Notes: a model not told the origin generated them from the letters alone. A stretch of 64,000 nt of DNA from Longispora albida DSM 44784 (GCF_000379825.1 NZ_KB903813.1:633333-697332); one strand, 5' to 3'; counted from the first letter of the stretch, positions 7,703-16,321 are shown. Program-made: numbers and translations.

Positions 7703-10024
7703 TTAGGCGTCTCGGCGGCGGCCGGCCCAGGCCACCAGGACCAGCCCGAGGAGGACGGCCAGCATCGCCGCCCCGCCAAACAGCAGCACCGGAGTGCCGG
7801 TCGAGGCAATCGAGCCATCGGCGGCTGTCGCACCAGCGATCCGCATGGGTGGTACCTCGGGCGCCGGCGGGCTTGCTGGCGCAGACGGTGACGGCGCTGG
7901 CGGCATCGGACCCGGTCCTGGCTGGACGGAGGGCGACGGGCCGGGGCCAGGCGGCGGAGTCGGTACCGGTGAGGGTGAGGGAGAAGGGTCTGCCCGTGGG
8001 CCGAATTCCGCCGTGATCGTGTGGTCGGCGTCGGTGCGGATCGCCAGCGTGGGGATGCCGGGTGTACCGGCTGGCTGGCCGTCGAGCAGCCAGCGGCGGA
8101 ATACCTGCCCGGCGGCCGGGGTGGCCGTGGCTGTCACTGAGCTGTTCGGCGGGTACGGCCCGGGGGCGCTCAGGTTGACGGTGCCGCTGCCGTCCGGGCT
8201 GACCTGGGTGGTGACGTTCACGGTGGCTGCGGCGAAGTGCGCGGTGAGTACGGTGTCGTTGTCCAGGGTGAACCGCTCTTTGCGGTTCGTGCTGACGAAG
8301 ACTCCGTCGATCGACCAGCCAGCGAATCGCAGCGGCTGGCCGCTGTAGCGGTACGCGTCGGTGGTGACGGTCGTGCCGACGGTATAGACGCCGTCCTTCG
8401 GTCCGCCGGGCACTTCGCCGTAGCCGCCGGAGCTCGGCTCGGCGCGGAAGGTGAGCTTCACCTTCGGCGTGGTACCAGGGACGAAGTTCGCGACCAGAGT
8501 GGTGTCGGCGGCCACCGGTACGGTGATCTTCCGGCCGCCGGGGTACGGCTGGCCGTTGAGGGTCCAGCCGGAGAACACGTAGCCGTCCTTCGGTGTCGCC
8601 GTGACGGCGACGGTCGTGCCCGGGGAGTACGGTCCGCCTCGTTGCGCCGCCGCGCTGCCGCCGGCCTCCGGGCTGGCCGTGACGTTCAGCTCGCACAGCG
8701 CCGCCGGGATGACGGCAGCCCGGTACTTCGACACCGGATCGGCCGAGGTTTCGCTGATCATGCGGGAGTTGTCGGCGGGCCGCTGGTTCAGGTCGCCCTT
8801 CGGGTCGCCGCCGGCCACGCCCGCCGGTTCGCCACGGAAGCTGATCCGGGGGTTGGAGAAGTAGCCGACGCGTTCGCAGTCCTGGCAGATCTGGCCGTAG
8901 GACATGATGGTCCGCCAGGCCCGGCTGGGCGGCGAGTAGCCGTGGTTGTGCTCGTAGCCGGGCTTGCCGTCGGGGTCGGTCACCCAGTCGTGATGGGCGC
9001 CGAGGTTGTGCCCGAGTTCGTGCGAGAAGGTGTGGCCGGGCAGGTAGGAGTAGTTGGCCTGGCTGTAGGCCCGGTTGGATGTGGCTGCTGACGGCGGGAC
9101 CGGGGTGGTGCCGATCCCGGTGCCGTCCGTGGTGAAGATGCTGACCAGGTCGGCGCCGTAGGTGTCGCGGAGCGTCTGCGCCTGGTCCAGCACACCGTCG
9201 CCGGGGGTGCGCAGCGGATCGAGTGCGCCATCGTCCTCCGGTCCGGTGTAGCCGGTGGCCTCCTCGGCGTGCACGAGCCGGACCCGGGCGTTGATCTGGC
9301 TGCTGGTCAGGTCGGAGTTCATCATCGCGATCGCGTCGTCGACCCGGGCCCTGGCGGCTGCGGGGCCGCCGAGCACCTGGGTGACCTTCGGCGACCAGAG
9401 CACCAGCAGGTCGATGACGGGGTAGTCCGTGCGCACGCAGTCCGCGGACTCGCGCGGCCAGGGGCCGGGGATGCTCCGGTCCTGCTTCGGTGTCATGGTC
9501 CTTCCGGGCGGTGCCGGTGTTTCGACGTCTGCCACCCGGCGTTCGTCCAGTTCGGACAGGCCCGGCGAGTACTCCGAGACCGTGACCTTGCCCGGCCCGG
9601 CTGGCGTGATCGCGTACAGGCGGCCGGGCAGCTGCACTGTGCCGCTCAGGTTCGGTGGCCCAGACGCCGTTCCGCAGGCCGCCGTCGCCGACAACAGCAC
9701 AGTGGTGTCCGGGGCCGAGGCCATCCGGCCACCCCACCGGACCGCCGTGCCGTCCGGGCTGCGCTCCACGTGGAGCGGCTCCGCCCGGACTCTGACGTCC
9801 GGGAAGAGGTTCAGGGTCACCGGCTGCGCTTCGGCCCGGCAGAGCTGCGAGACCTGGGCCGAACCGACGCTGGCGGTCATCGACCGGAGCACGAACGGAT
9901 TGCTGGCGGACACCGCCCGGCCAGGGTTGAACATCTCGGCTGGCGGCTCGGCCCGTGAACCCGGCGGTGCGGCCGTCAAGGCCAGCAGCATGGCGCCAGC
10001 GATCAGGCCCCTAGACATTCGCAT
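7703..10024 (-). CDS. Secreted metzincin-type zinc metalloprotease with InlB-like repeats
   Basis: 773 residues. A signal peptide (MRMSRGLIAGAMLLALTAAP) is followed by an N-terminal prodomain-like region, then a reprolysin-like catalytic domain with HELGHNLGAHH (His335, Glu336, His339, Gly342, His345) and the Met-turn IMSYG (Met374), the hallmarks of metzincins. Residues about 445-671 hold three divergent InlB B-type repeats (GY.FSGWTLNGQ, FAGWSIDGVFV, FRRWLLDGQPA). Then come a Pro-rich stalk, IASTG, a TM helix and a basic tail, suggesting surface attachment; IASTG only loosely resembles a class E sortase signal. Start ATG 10024 has GGGGAT five bases upstream. The gene lies between two acd-tail repeats. 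Substrate unknown. Confidence 0.85.
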   Translation of the reverse strand: MRMSRGLIAGAMLLALTAAPPGSRAEPPAEMFNPGRAVSASNPFVLRSMTASVGSAQVSQLCRAEAQPVTLNLFPDVRVRAEPLHVERSPDGTAVRWGGRMASAPDTTVLLSATAACGTASGPPNLSGTVQLPGRLYAITPAGPGKVTVSEYSPGLSELDERRVADVETPAPPGRTMTPKQDRSIPGPWPRESADCVRTDYPVIDLLVLWSPKVTQVLGGPAAARARVDDAIAMMNSDLTSSQINARVRLVHAEEATGYTGPEDDGALDPLRTPGDGVLDQAQTLRDTYGADLVSIFTTDGTGIGTTPVPPSAATSNRAYSQANYSYLPGHTFSHELGHNLGAHHDWVTDPDGKPGYEHNHGYSPPSRAWRTIMSYGQICQDCERVGYFSNPRISFRGEPAGVAGGDPKGDLNQRPADNSRMISETSADPVSKYRAAVIPAALCELNVTASPEAGGSAAAQRGGPYSPGTTVAVTATPKDGYVFSGWTLNGQPYPGGRKITVPVAADTTLVANFVPGTTPKVKLTFRAEPSSGGYGEVPGGPKDGVYTVGTTVTTDAYRYSGQPLRFAGWSIDGVFVSTNRKERFTLDNDTVLTAHFAAATVNVTTQVSPDGSGTVNLSAPGPYPPNSSVTATATPAAGQVFRRWLLDGQPAGTPGIPTLAIRTDADHTITAEFGPRADPSPSPSPVPTPPPGPGPSPSVQPGPGPMPPAPSPSAPASPPAPEVPPMRIAGATAADGSIASTGTPVLLFGGAAMLAVLLGLVLVAWAGRRRDA

Positions 10025-10081
10025 GCAAATCCCCGTAAATATGACAAATGTGCAGAATAGGGTGAACTTACTGCATGCGAG

Positions 10082-10135
10082 GGCACCAACCAGGTCCAGC
10101 GGATCGTCATGGCCCGCCAGGTCCTCAAGGGCTAG
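10082..10135 (+). repeat. acd 3'-end repeat, third copy (near-identical)
   Basis: GGCACCAACCAGG through GGGCTAG matches the real acd 3' end over 54 bases with a single difference, and the preceding GAG also restores the Glu codon. Its stop TAG shares the palindromic CTAG with the stop of the convergent MFS gene. Near-identity implies a recent event. Confidence 0.85.
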
Positions 10136-11586
10136 ACAGCACTTCTCGGCCGTACGAGCACGGCGCTGGCGATCGTCAGCGCCGTGAGTACGGCGACCGG
10201 CAGCAGGTACGACGTGGCGACAGCCGCCCCGATCCCGGCTCGCGCGCTCCCGGTCACGGCCAGGTGCAGGTGGCTGGCCGTGTTCAGGTCCGCTGCGGTG
10301 AGGGTGGCCGCGAACCTGGCCTGCAACAGCGCGCCGACGCCGACGCTGCCGATCGTGTTGCCGAGGGTCCGCAGGGTGGTCAGGGTGCCCGAGGCGGCAC
10401 CGGCCTGCGCGGCCGGGACAGCGGACATGGCGAGGATGCTGGGCGGCGCGAACACGACGCCCATCCCGATCCCGAAGACCACCAGGCCGGGCAGCAGCCC
10501 TGGCCAGCCTGCTCCCGCGTGGACAGCCACGGGAAGGTACGCCAGCCCGCCTGTCATCAGCAGCAGGCCGCTGAGCAGGGCGGAGCGGCCGCCGTACCGG
10601 TCGGTGAGCCAGCCGGACAGCGGCGCGAACGGTACCGAGACGGCCGGCCCGACCGCGACCACCAGCCCCGCGCCCAGCGCGTCGAGCCCGGCCACCGACT
10701 GCAGGTACACAACGGTCAGCAGGACCATGCCGGCCACCGCGCACGACAGCGCGCCCCCGACCACCGCCATCAGGACGAAGTGCTTCGCGCGCAGGACGCT
10801 GAACGGGATCAGCGGTGTCCCGGCCTGTCGGCGGCGCTGTACCTCGGCGAAGACGATCAGGGCCACCACACCGGGGACGATCAGCCGCGCGTCGGTGAGC
10901 AGCCCGTTGACGGTGAGGACCAGCGCGACGGCGAGCAGCACGGTCCCCAGCACGTCAAACCGCGGCCGCACCCCGGCTTCCGCCCGAGCCCTCGGAAGGA
11001 CGGCGGCCGACAACACGAAAGCCAGTCCGGCGACGGCCAGCACGAGCCCGTAGACCCACCGCCAGCCGAGGTACTGCACGGCTGCACCCCCGAGCAGCGG
11101 GCCGGCCGCGACAGCCAGCCCCGCGACCACGCCCCACACGCCGAACGCCCGGCCGCGCCGCTCCGGCGGGTACGTGTGCGTGAGGATCGTGAGCGCCTGT
11201 GGTGTGAGCAGCGCCGCCCCGGCTCCCTGTAGGACGCGGGCCGCGACCAGCGCCGGCCCGGTGGGGGCCAGGGCGCAGGCTGCCGAGGCGACCGCGAAGA
11301 TGGCCAGCCCGGCAAGGAGCAGAGTCCTCGGCCCGTACCGGTCACCGAGGCGGCCGGCGGCGGGCAGCAGCGCGGTGAACGCCACCAGGTACCCGTTGAT
11401 CACCCACAGCATGGCCGGCAGCTCGGCACCCAGGCCGTGCGCTGTGGCCGGGAGGGCGGCAGTGACCAGGGTGGCGTTGGCTGTGACGAGGAACGTGCCG
11501 AGGAGGAGGACGGCGAGGATCAGCCCTGGCCGGCGTGTGGCCGGAGGGGACGGGCTGGCGGGTGCCTGGCTGATGGTGACGGTCAT
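10132..11586 (-). CDS. MFS drug-type efflux transporter (DHA2-like)
   Basis: 484 residues with about 14 hydrophobic helices. Motif A (GRLGDRYGPR) follows the second helix, and a motif-C-like GLAVAAGPLLGG lies in the fifth, both marks of proton-coupled multidrug exporters of the DHA2 group. The short polar N-terminus (MTVTISQAPASPSPPATRR) precedes TM1. The gene faces the acd-tail repeat, its TAG sharing CTAG with it. A CAGGCT hexamer lies six bases before ATG 11586, consistent with leaderless expression. Substrate cannot be predicted. Confidence 0.85.
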   Translation of the reverse strand: MTVTISQAPASPSPPATRRPGLILAVLLLGTFLVTANATLVTAALPATAHGLGAELPAMLWVINGYLVAFTALLPAAGRLGDRYGPRTLLLAGLAIFAVASAACALAPTGPALVAARVLQGAGAALLTPQALTILTHTYPPERRGRAFGVWGVVAGLAVAAGPLLGGAAVQYLGWRWVYGLVLAVAGLAFVLSAAVLPRARAEAGVRPRFDVLGTVLLAVALVLTVNGLLTDARLIVPGVVALIVFAEVQRRRQAGTPLIPFSVLRAKHFVLMAVVGGALSCAVAGMVLLTVVYLQSVAGLDALGAGLVVAVGPAVSVPFAPLSGWLTDRYGGRSALLSGLLLMTGGLAYLPVAVHAGAGWPGLLPGLVVFGIGMGVVFAPPSILAMSAVPAAQAGAASGTLTTLRTLGNTIGSVGVGALLQARFAATLTAADLNTASHLHLAVTGSARAGIGAAVATSYLLPVAVLTALTIASAVLVRPRSAV

Positions 11587-11753
11587 AGGGCCAGCCTGCC
11601 GGCGCCAGGTGGTACACCGGAAGCTCCACTCTCATGGCCCGAAACTGGGCCACTTGGCTGAACGGGCTGGCTGTGGGAAGGGCCAGCTGTGCTGTGTCCC
11701 AGCCTCTCCGGCGAGACAGCGCTGACGTTTCCGCAGGTAGGAGACGTTCCAAG

Positions 11754-11803
11754 TGTCCCGCGGTGTCCCGTGGCCGATGCGGGGGTGTGCGCGCCGGTGG
11801 TGT
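11754..11803 (+). promoter_or_regulatory. Shared promoter/operator repeat, copy 1
   Basis: TGTCCC occurs at 11754 and 11764 (10-bp spacing), followed by a GC-rich stretch and GCCGGTGGTGT. About 50 bases match the region 14675-14724 upstream of the AhpD-like gene. It lies 50 bases upstream of the DUF1801 start. A likely target of the HTH/NB-ARC regulator encoded between the two copies. Confidence 0.5.
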
Positions 11804-11853
11804 GATGACTCCTGTCAGCGAGACACGGCACGACAACCCGAAGGAAGATACCG

Positions 11854-12294
11854 ATGAGCGCGAACGACAAGAGCTACGACGGTTTCACCGCTGAAGAGCG
11901 CAGCGCGATGAAGGAGCGGGCCAAGGAACTGAAGGCCGCCGCCCGCCGCGAGGCCAAGGCCGCCGACCTGGAGCAGGAGGTGCTGGCGAAGATCGCCACG
12001 TTCCAGGAGTCCGACCGGGTACTCGGCGAGGGCCTGCACGCCATCATCAGGGCCAGCGCGCCCGAGCTGACCCCGAGGCTCTGGTACGGCATGCCGGCGT
12101 ACACGAAGAACGACAAGATCGTGTGCCACTTCCAGCCCGCCGAGAAGTTCAACACGCGGTACGCCACCTTCCAGTTCAGCGACGTGGCCAACCTGGACGA
12201 CGGCGCGATCTGGGCGACGTCCTTCGCGGTACCCGAGCTGAACGCCGAGGTGGAGACCCGGATCGCCGCGCTGCTGAAGCAGGCCGTCGCCTAG
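11854..12294 (+). CDS. DUF1801 family protein (paralogue of 15275)
   Basis: 146 residues with a basic, helical N-terminus (KSYDGFTAEERSAMKERAKELK) and a DUF1801/YdhG-like fold marked by LWYGMPAYTKNDKIVCHFQPAEKF and the RYATFQF strand. The second half is closely alike the protein at 15275-15709, so the two arose by duplication. DUF1801 proteins are small single-domain proteins sometimes called iron chaperones; biochemical role unsettled. AAGGAAG lies upstream of ATG 11854. It carries the shared TGTCCC promoter repeat and converges on the regulator gene across a bidirectional terminator. Confidence 0.75.
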   Translation: MSANDKSYDGFTAEERSAMKERAKELKAAARREAKAADLEQEVLAKIATFQESDRVLGEGLHAIIRASAPELTPRLWYGMPAYTKNDKIVCHFQPAEKFNTRYATFQFSDVANLDDGAIWATSFAVPELNAEVETRIAALLKQAVA

Positions 12295-12317
12295 CCTCGC
12301 GCTTCGTCACCGGAACG

Positions 12318-12360
12318 GGAAAGGCCGCCTGGGGTCCACGATGGACCTGGGCGGCCTTCC
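12318..12360. terminator. Bidirectional terminator
   Basis: Arms GGAAAGGCCGCC..GGTCC and GGACC..GGCGGCCTTCC flank an ACGAT loop between the convergent DUF1801 and regulator genes. Nearly symmetrical ends suit termination from both sides, although T runs are short. Confidence 0.7.
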
Positions 12361-12363
12361 GGC

Positions 12364-14610
12364 TTATCCGGCGAGCAGTGCCGTGCGGGCCTCGGCCGCG
12401 AGCCGTTCGTCGTTCGGCCGGCCGAGCTTCCTGGCCAGGTCGATCGTGCGGTCGAGCAGGGCCAGCGCCTCGCAGGTCAGCCCGGCGGCCCGGCAGGTCT
12501 CCGCGTACGTGTGCAGGAAGTTGATCTCCAGCTGCGCCTCGGCCAGCTGCTCGATCAGCTCCAGTGCCCGCCGGTGGTGAACGAGTGCCTCGTCGAGCGC
12601 GCCCATGACGCGCAGCGCCACGCCGAAGTAGTTGTGGCACCACGCCTGGTTGTGCGCCAGCTCGGCCAGCTCCAGTGCCTCGGCGAACAGCTTCCGCGAC
12701 TCGGCCTCGTCCTCCCCGGCCAGCGCCACGCCCAGCGTGACCAGCCCGGTGATCCTGGCCGGCCCCGCAGCCAGCGCGACGGCCTGCCTGGCGATCGTGG
12801 CGGCCTCCTGTGGCTCCCCGAGGTGGAGTGTCACCCAGCCGTCGAAGGCCAGCGCCTGTGACTGCCCACCACGGTTCCCGGTCTGCCCGAAGAGTTCTTC
12901 CGCCCGGCGGAACTGGGCCTGGGCCTGCGTGAACTCACCGAGGTCCCGGAGCGCGAAACCGGTACGCAGTGCCAGCCCGCCCGCGAGTTCGGCGTCGGCT
13001 GCCGGGTCGGCCCGCGCGGCCAGCTCGTACGCCCGGAGCGCGTCGGTGAGCCGGCCGGCGGCGGCGTGCGCGAACCCGAGGTCGGCGAGCAGCGCGGCCC
13101 GTTCCTGGTCCCGGCCGAGCCGTCCGGCCGCCGCAGCCCCGGCTTCGAGCATGCGTACCTGGTCGTCGGTGCCCCTCCGCCGGAAGAACCACGCGCGCAT
13201 CGCCGGCGGCAGCCCCGCGACGACCTCGTCAGCGCCGAGCCGGACGGCGGCGTCGAAGCACGCGATCAGGTTCGGGTACTCGGTGTCGAACCACGCCACA
13301 GCCTGCGCCGGGTCGCCCGGAACCCGGTCGGCCCTGCCCCACGGGAGCGTCCGGTCGTGGGCGACGGCCAGTGTCAGGTAGTGGTCCAGTACCCGGCGGA
13401 CGGCCGCCTCGGTCTGCGGTTCCTCCTCGGCCGCGAGGTCGGCGGCGTAGCGCCGGATCAGGTCGTGCAGCCGGTACCTGCCGGGCGGCGACTCCTGGGC
13501 CAGGTGAGCGTCGACGAGCTCTTCCAGTACCGAATGGACAGTCCCTTCCCGCATGCCGGTGAGGGCGACGGCGGCCGCCGCGTCGAAGTCTGCCCCCGGG
13601 AGCACTCCCAGCAGGCGGAACATCCGGCGCTGCTCGGAGTCGAGCTGCCTGAGCGACATGCCGAACACGGCGTCGAACCGGCTGGTGTCGCCGCCGAGCC
13701 GCTCGGCGAGGATCGCGATCGTCCAGCCTGGACGGTGCCGCAGCCGCGCGCCGGCCATCCGCAGCGCGAGCGGGAGGCCGCCGCACTGGTCGAGTACGCG
13801 TGACGCGCCGTCCTCGTCTCCCAGGCTCACACCGGCCGCCCGGCCGAACAGCTCGGCGGCCTCGGCGGGGGACAGCGGCTCCAGGGACACCGGCGGGACG
13901 CCGTCGAGGTCGACGAACCGGTTCCGGCTGGTGACCAGCACGGCGGACTTCCCAGCCCCCGGCAGCAACTGGCGGACCTGTTCGGCCTCCGCGGCGTTGT
14001 CCAGCACCACGAGTGCCTGCTTGCGGGACAGCTCCGACCGCCACAACGCCGCCCGCTCGGCCGTACTGGCCGGAGGATGCTCGACCCCCAGCGCCCCCAG
14101 CAGCCGGCCCAGCGCCACCGAAGGCTCCAGCGGCTCCTGCCCGGGGGTGAACCCGAGGAGGTCAAGGTAGAGGCCACCGTCGGGATAGGACGGTGCGAGC
14201 CGGTGCGCGACGTGCACGGCGAGGCTCGTCTTGCCGACCCCGCCCATCCCGTCGACGACCACGGCCCCGGCCGACCTGAGGAGCTCGGCGACGCGGGCAG
14301 CCTCCGCCTCGCGGCCGGTGAAGTCGGCGATGTCGGCGGGCAGGTCGTTGCGGCGTGGGGCCGGCGCGGCTCCCGCCTGCATCGCCTCCGTCCACAGTGG
14401 CCGGAGCGGCCGGGGGTCCCGGCTCACGGCCCGGCACAGCGCGACCACGGCCTCCCACGGCGGCACCAGCTGCCCCGTCATGTACCGCGACAGCGAGGAA
14501 CTGCTCAGGCCGGTCTGCCGGGCCAGCGCGCGCAGGCTGAGCCCGCTCAGTTCCCTGATCCGGGTGAGCTGTCCGACGAGGCGTTCCGGTGCGGTCGACA
14601 CCCGGGACAC
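12364..14610 (-). CDS. HTH/NB-ARC/TPR transcriptional regulator (AfsR-like without BTAD)
   Basis: 748 residues from GTG 14610 (alternative GTG 14601). Domains: an XRE-type helix-turn-helix (about 20-55, LSLRALARQTGLSSSSLSRYMTG); an NB-ARC NTPase with P-loop GMGGVGKTS (from about residue 121) and a Walker-B-like ALVVLDN; GLPLAL in the ARC region; a winged-helix-like segment; then about 300 residues of TPR-like helical pairs. Such STAND regulators couple nucleotide state and ligand or partner sensing through TPRs to DNA binding. TGTCCC repeats occur at its own start and upstream of flanking genes at 11854 and 14767, so it probably controls this locus. Whether as activator or repressor is not visible. 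Confidence 0.8.
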   Translation of the reverse strand: MSRVSTAPERLVGQLTRIRELSGLSLRALARQTGLSSSSLSRYMTGQLVPPWEAVVALCRAVSRDPRPLRPLWTEAMQAGAAPAPRRNDLPADIADFTGREAEAARVAELLRSAGAVVVDGMGGVGKTSLAVHVAHRLAPSYPDGGLYLDLLGFTPGQEPLEPSVALGRLLGALGVEHPPASTAERAALWRSELSRKQALVVLDNAAEAEQVRQLLPGAGKSAVLVTSRNRFVDLDGVPPVSLEPLSPAEAAELFGRAAGVSLGDEDGASRVLDQCGGLPLALRMAGARLRHRPGWTIAILAERLGGDTSRFDAVFGMSLRQLDSEQRRMFRLLGVLPGADFDAAAAVALTGMREGTVHSVLEELVDAHLAQESPPGRYRLHDLIRRYAADLAAEEEPQTEAAVRRVLDHYLTLAVAHDRTLPWGRADRVPGDPAQAVAWFDTEYPNLIACFDAAVRLGADEVVAGLPPAMRAWFFRRRGTDDQVRMLEAGAAAAGRLGRDQERAALLADLGFAHAAAGRLTDALRAYELAARADPAADAELAGGLALRTGFALRDLGEFTQAQAQFRRAEELFGQTGNRGGQSQALAFDGWVTLHLGEPQEAATIARQAVALAAGPARITGLVTLGVALAGEDEAESRKLFAEALELAELAHNQAWCHNYFGVALRVMGALDEALVHHRRALELIEQLAEAQLEINFLHTYAETCRAAGLTCEALALLDRTIDLARKLGRPNDERLAAEARTALLAG

Positions 14611-14674
14611 GGTACCCGTCCCACCGTCACAGCACGGAACGTTGCCGTGTTCGCCCAGCCAGGCGGCCCGGGGC

Positions 14675-14724
14675 TGTCCCACGGTGTCCCGCGCGCGGTG
14701 CGGCAGGTGTCCCGCCGGTGGTGT
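14675..14724 (+). promoter_or_regulatory. Shared promoter/operator repeat, copy 2
   Basis: TGTCCC at 14675, 14685 and 14708. Over 50 bases it matches 11754-11803. It lies between the divergent regulator gene and the AhpD-like gene, so it could regulate both. Confidence 0.5.
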
Positions 14725-14766
14725 CGTGGTTCCAGCGAGCGAGAAGCGAAGAAGAGGAGCGAGAAG

Positions 14767-15222
14767 ATGCCCACCAAGCGCATGCCGAACCCCGCCAGCC
14801 TGGTCCCCGGCGCGATGGAAGGCCTGATGGCCGTCAACAAGGCCCTCGCGGGCTCCGGGGTCGGCGGCAAACTGCTGGCGCTGACCCACCTGCGGGTCAG
14901 CCAGATCAACGGCTGCGGGCCGTGCGTGGCCGGCGGTGCGTCGCAGGCCCGCAAGCACGGCGCCACCGACCAGCAGCTCGACACGGTCGCCGCCTGGCGC
15001 GAGACGCCGTGGTTCAGCGAGGAGGAGCGCGCGGCGCTCGCGCTGGCCGAGGCGGTCACGCGGCTCGCCGACCAGCACGACGCGGTACCCGACTCGGTGT
15101 GGGACATGGCCGCGAAGCACTTCGACCAGGAGGAACTGGCCGGGCTGCTGCTCGGCATCGCCGTCACCAACGCCTTCAACCGGCTCAACGTGTCGACCCG
15201 TCAGCAGGCGGGCACCTGGTAG
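14767..15222 (+). CDS. Carboxymuconolactone decarboxylase/AhpD-like protein
   Basis: 151 residues, all-helical. The redox motif CGPC (Cys50, Cys53) follows LRVSQING, as in AhpD-like alkylhydroperoxidases. The His four residues after the second Cys in canonical CxxCxxxH is replaced (CVAGG), unlike the paralogue at 18657 that keeps it. Start ATG 14767 is preceded by GAGGAG. The family includes peroxide-reducing thiol enzymes and decarboxylases; a thiol redox role fits the CxxC. It is divergent from the NB-ARC regulator and carries the shared promoter repeat. Confidence 0.8.
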   Translation: MPTKRMPNPASLVPGAMEGLMAVNKALAGSGVGGKLLALTHLRVSQINGCGPCVAGGASQARKHGATDQQLDTVAAWRETPWFSEEERAALALAEAVTRLADQHDAVPDSVWDMAAKHFDQEELAGLLLGIAVTNAFNRLNVSTRQQAGTW

Positions 15223-15274
15223 CCGCCGGCTGCCTAGCATGAGAACTGACCCTGCCGGGAGAGGAGCCAGGCTG

Positions 15275-15709
15275 ATGGCCGAGCAGAAGTACGACGGTTT
15301 CGACGCCGAGGAACGCGCGGCGATGAAAGAACGCGCCAAGGAGCTCAAGGCCCAGAAACGCCCGCGCGGCGGCAAAGCGGACGGCGAGGCCGACCTCCTG
15401 GCGAAGGTCGCCGAGATGGAGGACTCCGACCGGATGATCGCAGAGAAACTGCACGCGATCGTCCAGGCCGTGGCTCCGGAGCTCGGCGCGAAGACCTGGT
15501 ACGGCATGCCGGCCTACACCTCGGGCGGCAAGGTCCTCTGCTTCTTCCAGCCGGCGAAGAAGTTCGGCACCCGGTACGCGACGCTCGGCTTCAACGACAT
15601 CGCGAACCTCGACGACGGCACCATGTTCCCGACCGTGTGGGCGATCACGGAGATGAACGCGGCCAGCGAGGCCCGGATCGCCGAGTTGATCAGGCAGGCC
15701 GTCAGCTAG
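15275..15709 (+). CDS. DUF1801 family protein (paralogue of 11854)
   Basis: 144 residues; start ATG 15275 follows GAGAGGAG. It has the same basic helical start (KYDGFDAEERAAMKERAKELK) and core (TWYGMPAYTSGGKVLCFFQP, RYATLGF) as the protein at 11854. A -10 hexamer TAGCAT at 15235-15240 gives a short leader. It ends six bases before the convergent response-regulator gene. Function unknown beyond the family. Confidence 0.75.
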   Translation: MAEQKYDGFDAEERAAMKERAKELKAQKRPRGGKADGEADLLAKVAEMEDSDRMIAEKLHAIVQAVAPELGAKTWYGMPAYTSGGKVLCFFQPAKKFGTRYATLGFNDIANLDDGTMFPTVWAITEMNAASEARIAELIRQAVS

Positions 15710-15715
15710 CCGAGG

Positions 15716-16321
15716 TCACAGCCAGCCCGACTCGGTGGCGATCCGGACCGCGTCGACCCGGCTGCGGGCCCCGAGCTTCGTCACCGCGGCCGCGAGGTAG
15801 TTCCTGACGGTCCCGTAGGACAGGCTGACCTGGCTGGCGATCTCCTTGGGGTCCGCGCCCGCCGCGTACCGGCGCAGCACCTCGCTCTCCCGGTCGGTCA
15901 GCGGGTTCGCCGGGCTCTGGAGGGCGGCGAAGGCCAGGGTCGAGTCGAGTACCCGGCCACCGGCCGCCACGGTCCGCACCGCCGCGATCAGCTCCTGCCT
16001 CGGCGTGTCCTTGAGGAGGAAGCCGGTCGCGCCGGCCTCGGTGGCGCGCCGCAGGTTCACCGGGCTGGCCAGTGCCGTCAGGATGAGTACCCGGCAGTCC
16101 GGGTGGCTCTGGCGGAGCTGGGCTGTCGCGGTGAGGCCGTCCATGCCGGGGAGTTCGATGTCGACGATGGCCACGTCGGCCCGGGCGCTGCGGGCCGTGG
16201 CGGCGACGGTGTCACCCCGGTCCAGCGAGGCGACGATCTCCATGTCGTCCTCCAGGGCCAGCGAGGCCTCGAGGGTCTCGCGCAGGAGCCGCATGTCCTC
16301 GGCCACCAGTACCCTGATCAT
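15716..16321 (-). CDS. NarL/LuxR-type response regulator
   Basis: 201 residues: receiver domain with acidic pocket (AEDM) and phosphoacceptor Asp54 (VAIVDIELPGMDG), then LLKDT near residue 103, and a C-terminal LuxR HTH (NPLTDRESEVLRRYAAGADPKEIA). ATG 16321 has AAGGAG upstream; a longer frame lacks this. It is divergent from the histidine kinase gene 77 bases away, and the pairing resembles DesK/DesR-type systems. The signal is unknown. Confidence 0.88.
   Translation of the reverse strand: MIRVLVAEDMRLLRETLEASLALEDDMEIVASLDRGDTVAATARSARADVAIVDIELPGMDGLTATAQLRQSHPDCRVLILTALASPVNLRRATEAGATGFLLKDTPRQELIAAVRTVAAGGRVLDSTLAFAALQSPANPLTDRESEVLRRYAAGADPKEIASQVSLSYGTVRNYLAAAVTKLGARSRVDAVRIATESGWL

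Noticed and set aside
4661-10135. Full second and third acyl-CoA dehydrogenase genes decayed in place
   Set aside because: Only the terminal 54-65 bases are recognisable at each site and no upstream acd homology was found by eye, so tail duplication is preferred, though not proven.
10025-10744. In-frame upstream extension of the metalloprotease frame, about 240 codons longer
   Set aside because: It runs antisense through the acd-tail repeat and overlaps the MFS gene in another frame. A signal peptide and ribosome site sit at 10024.
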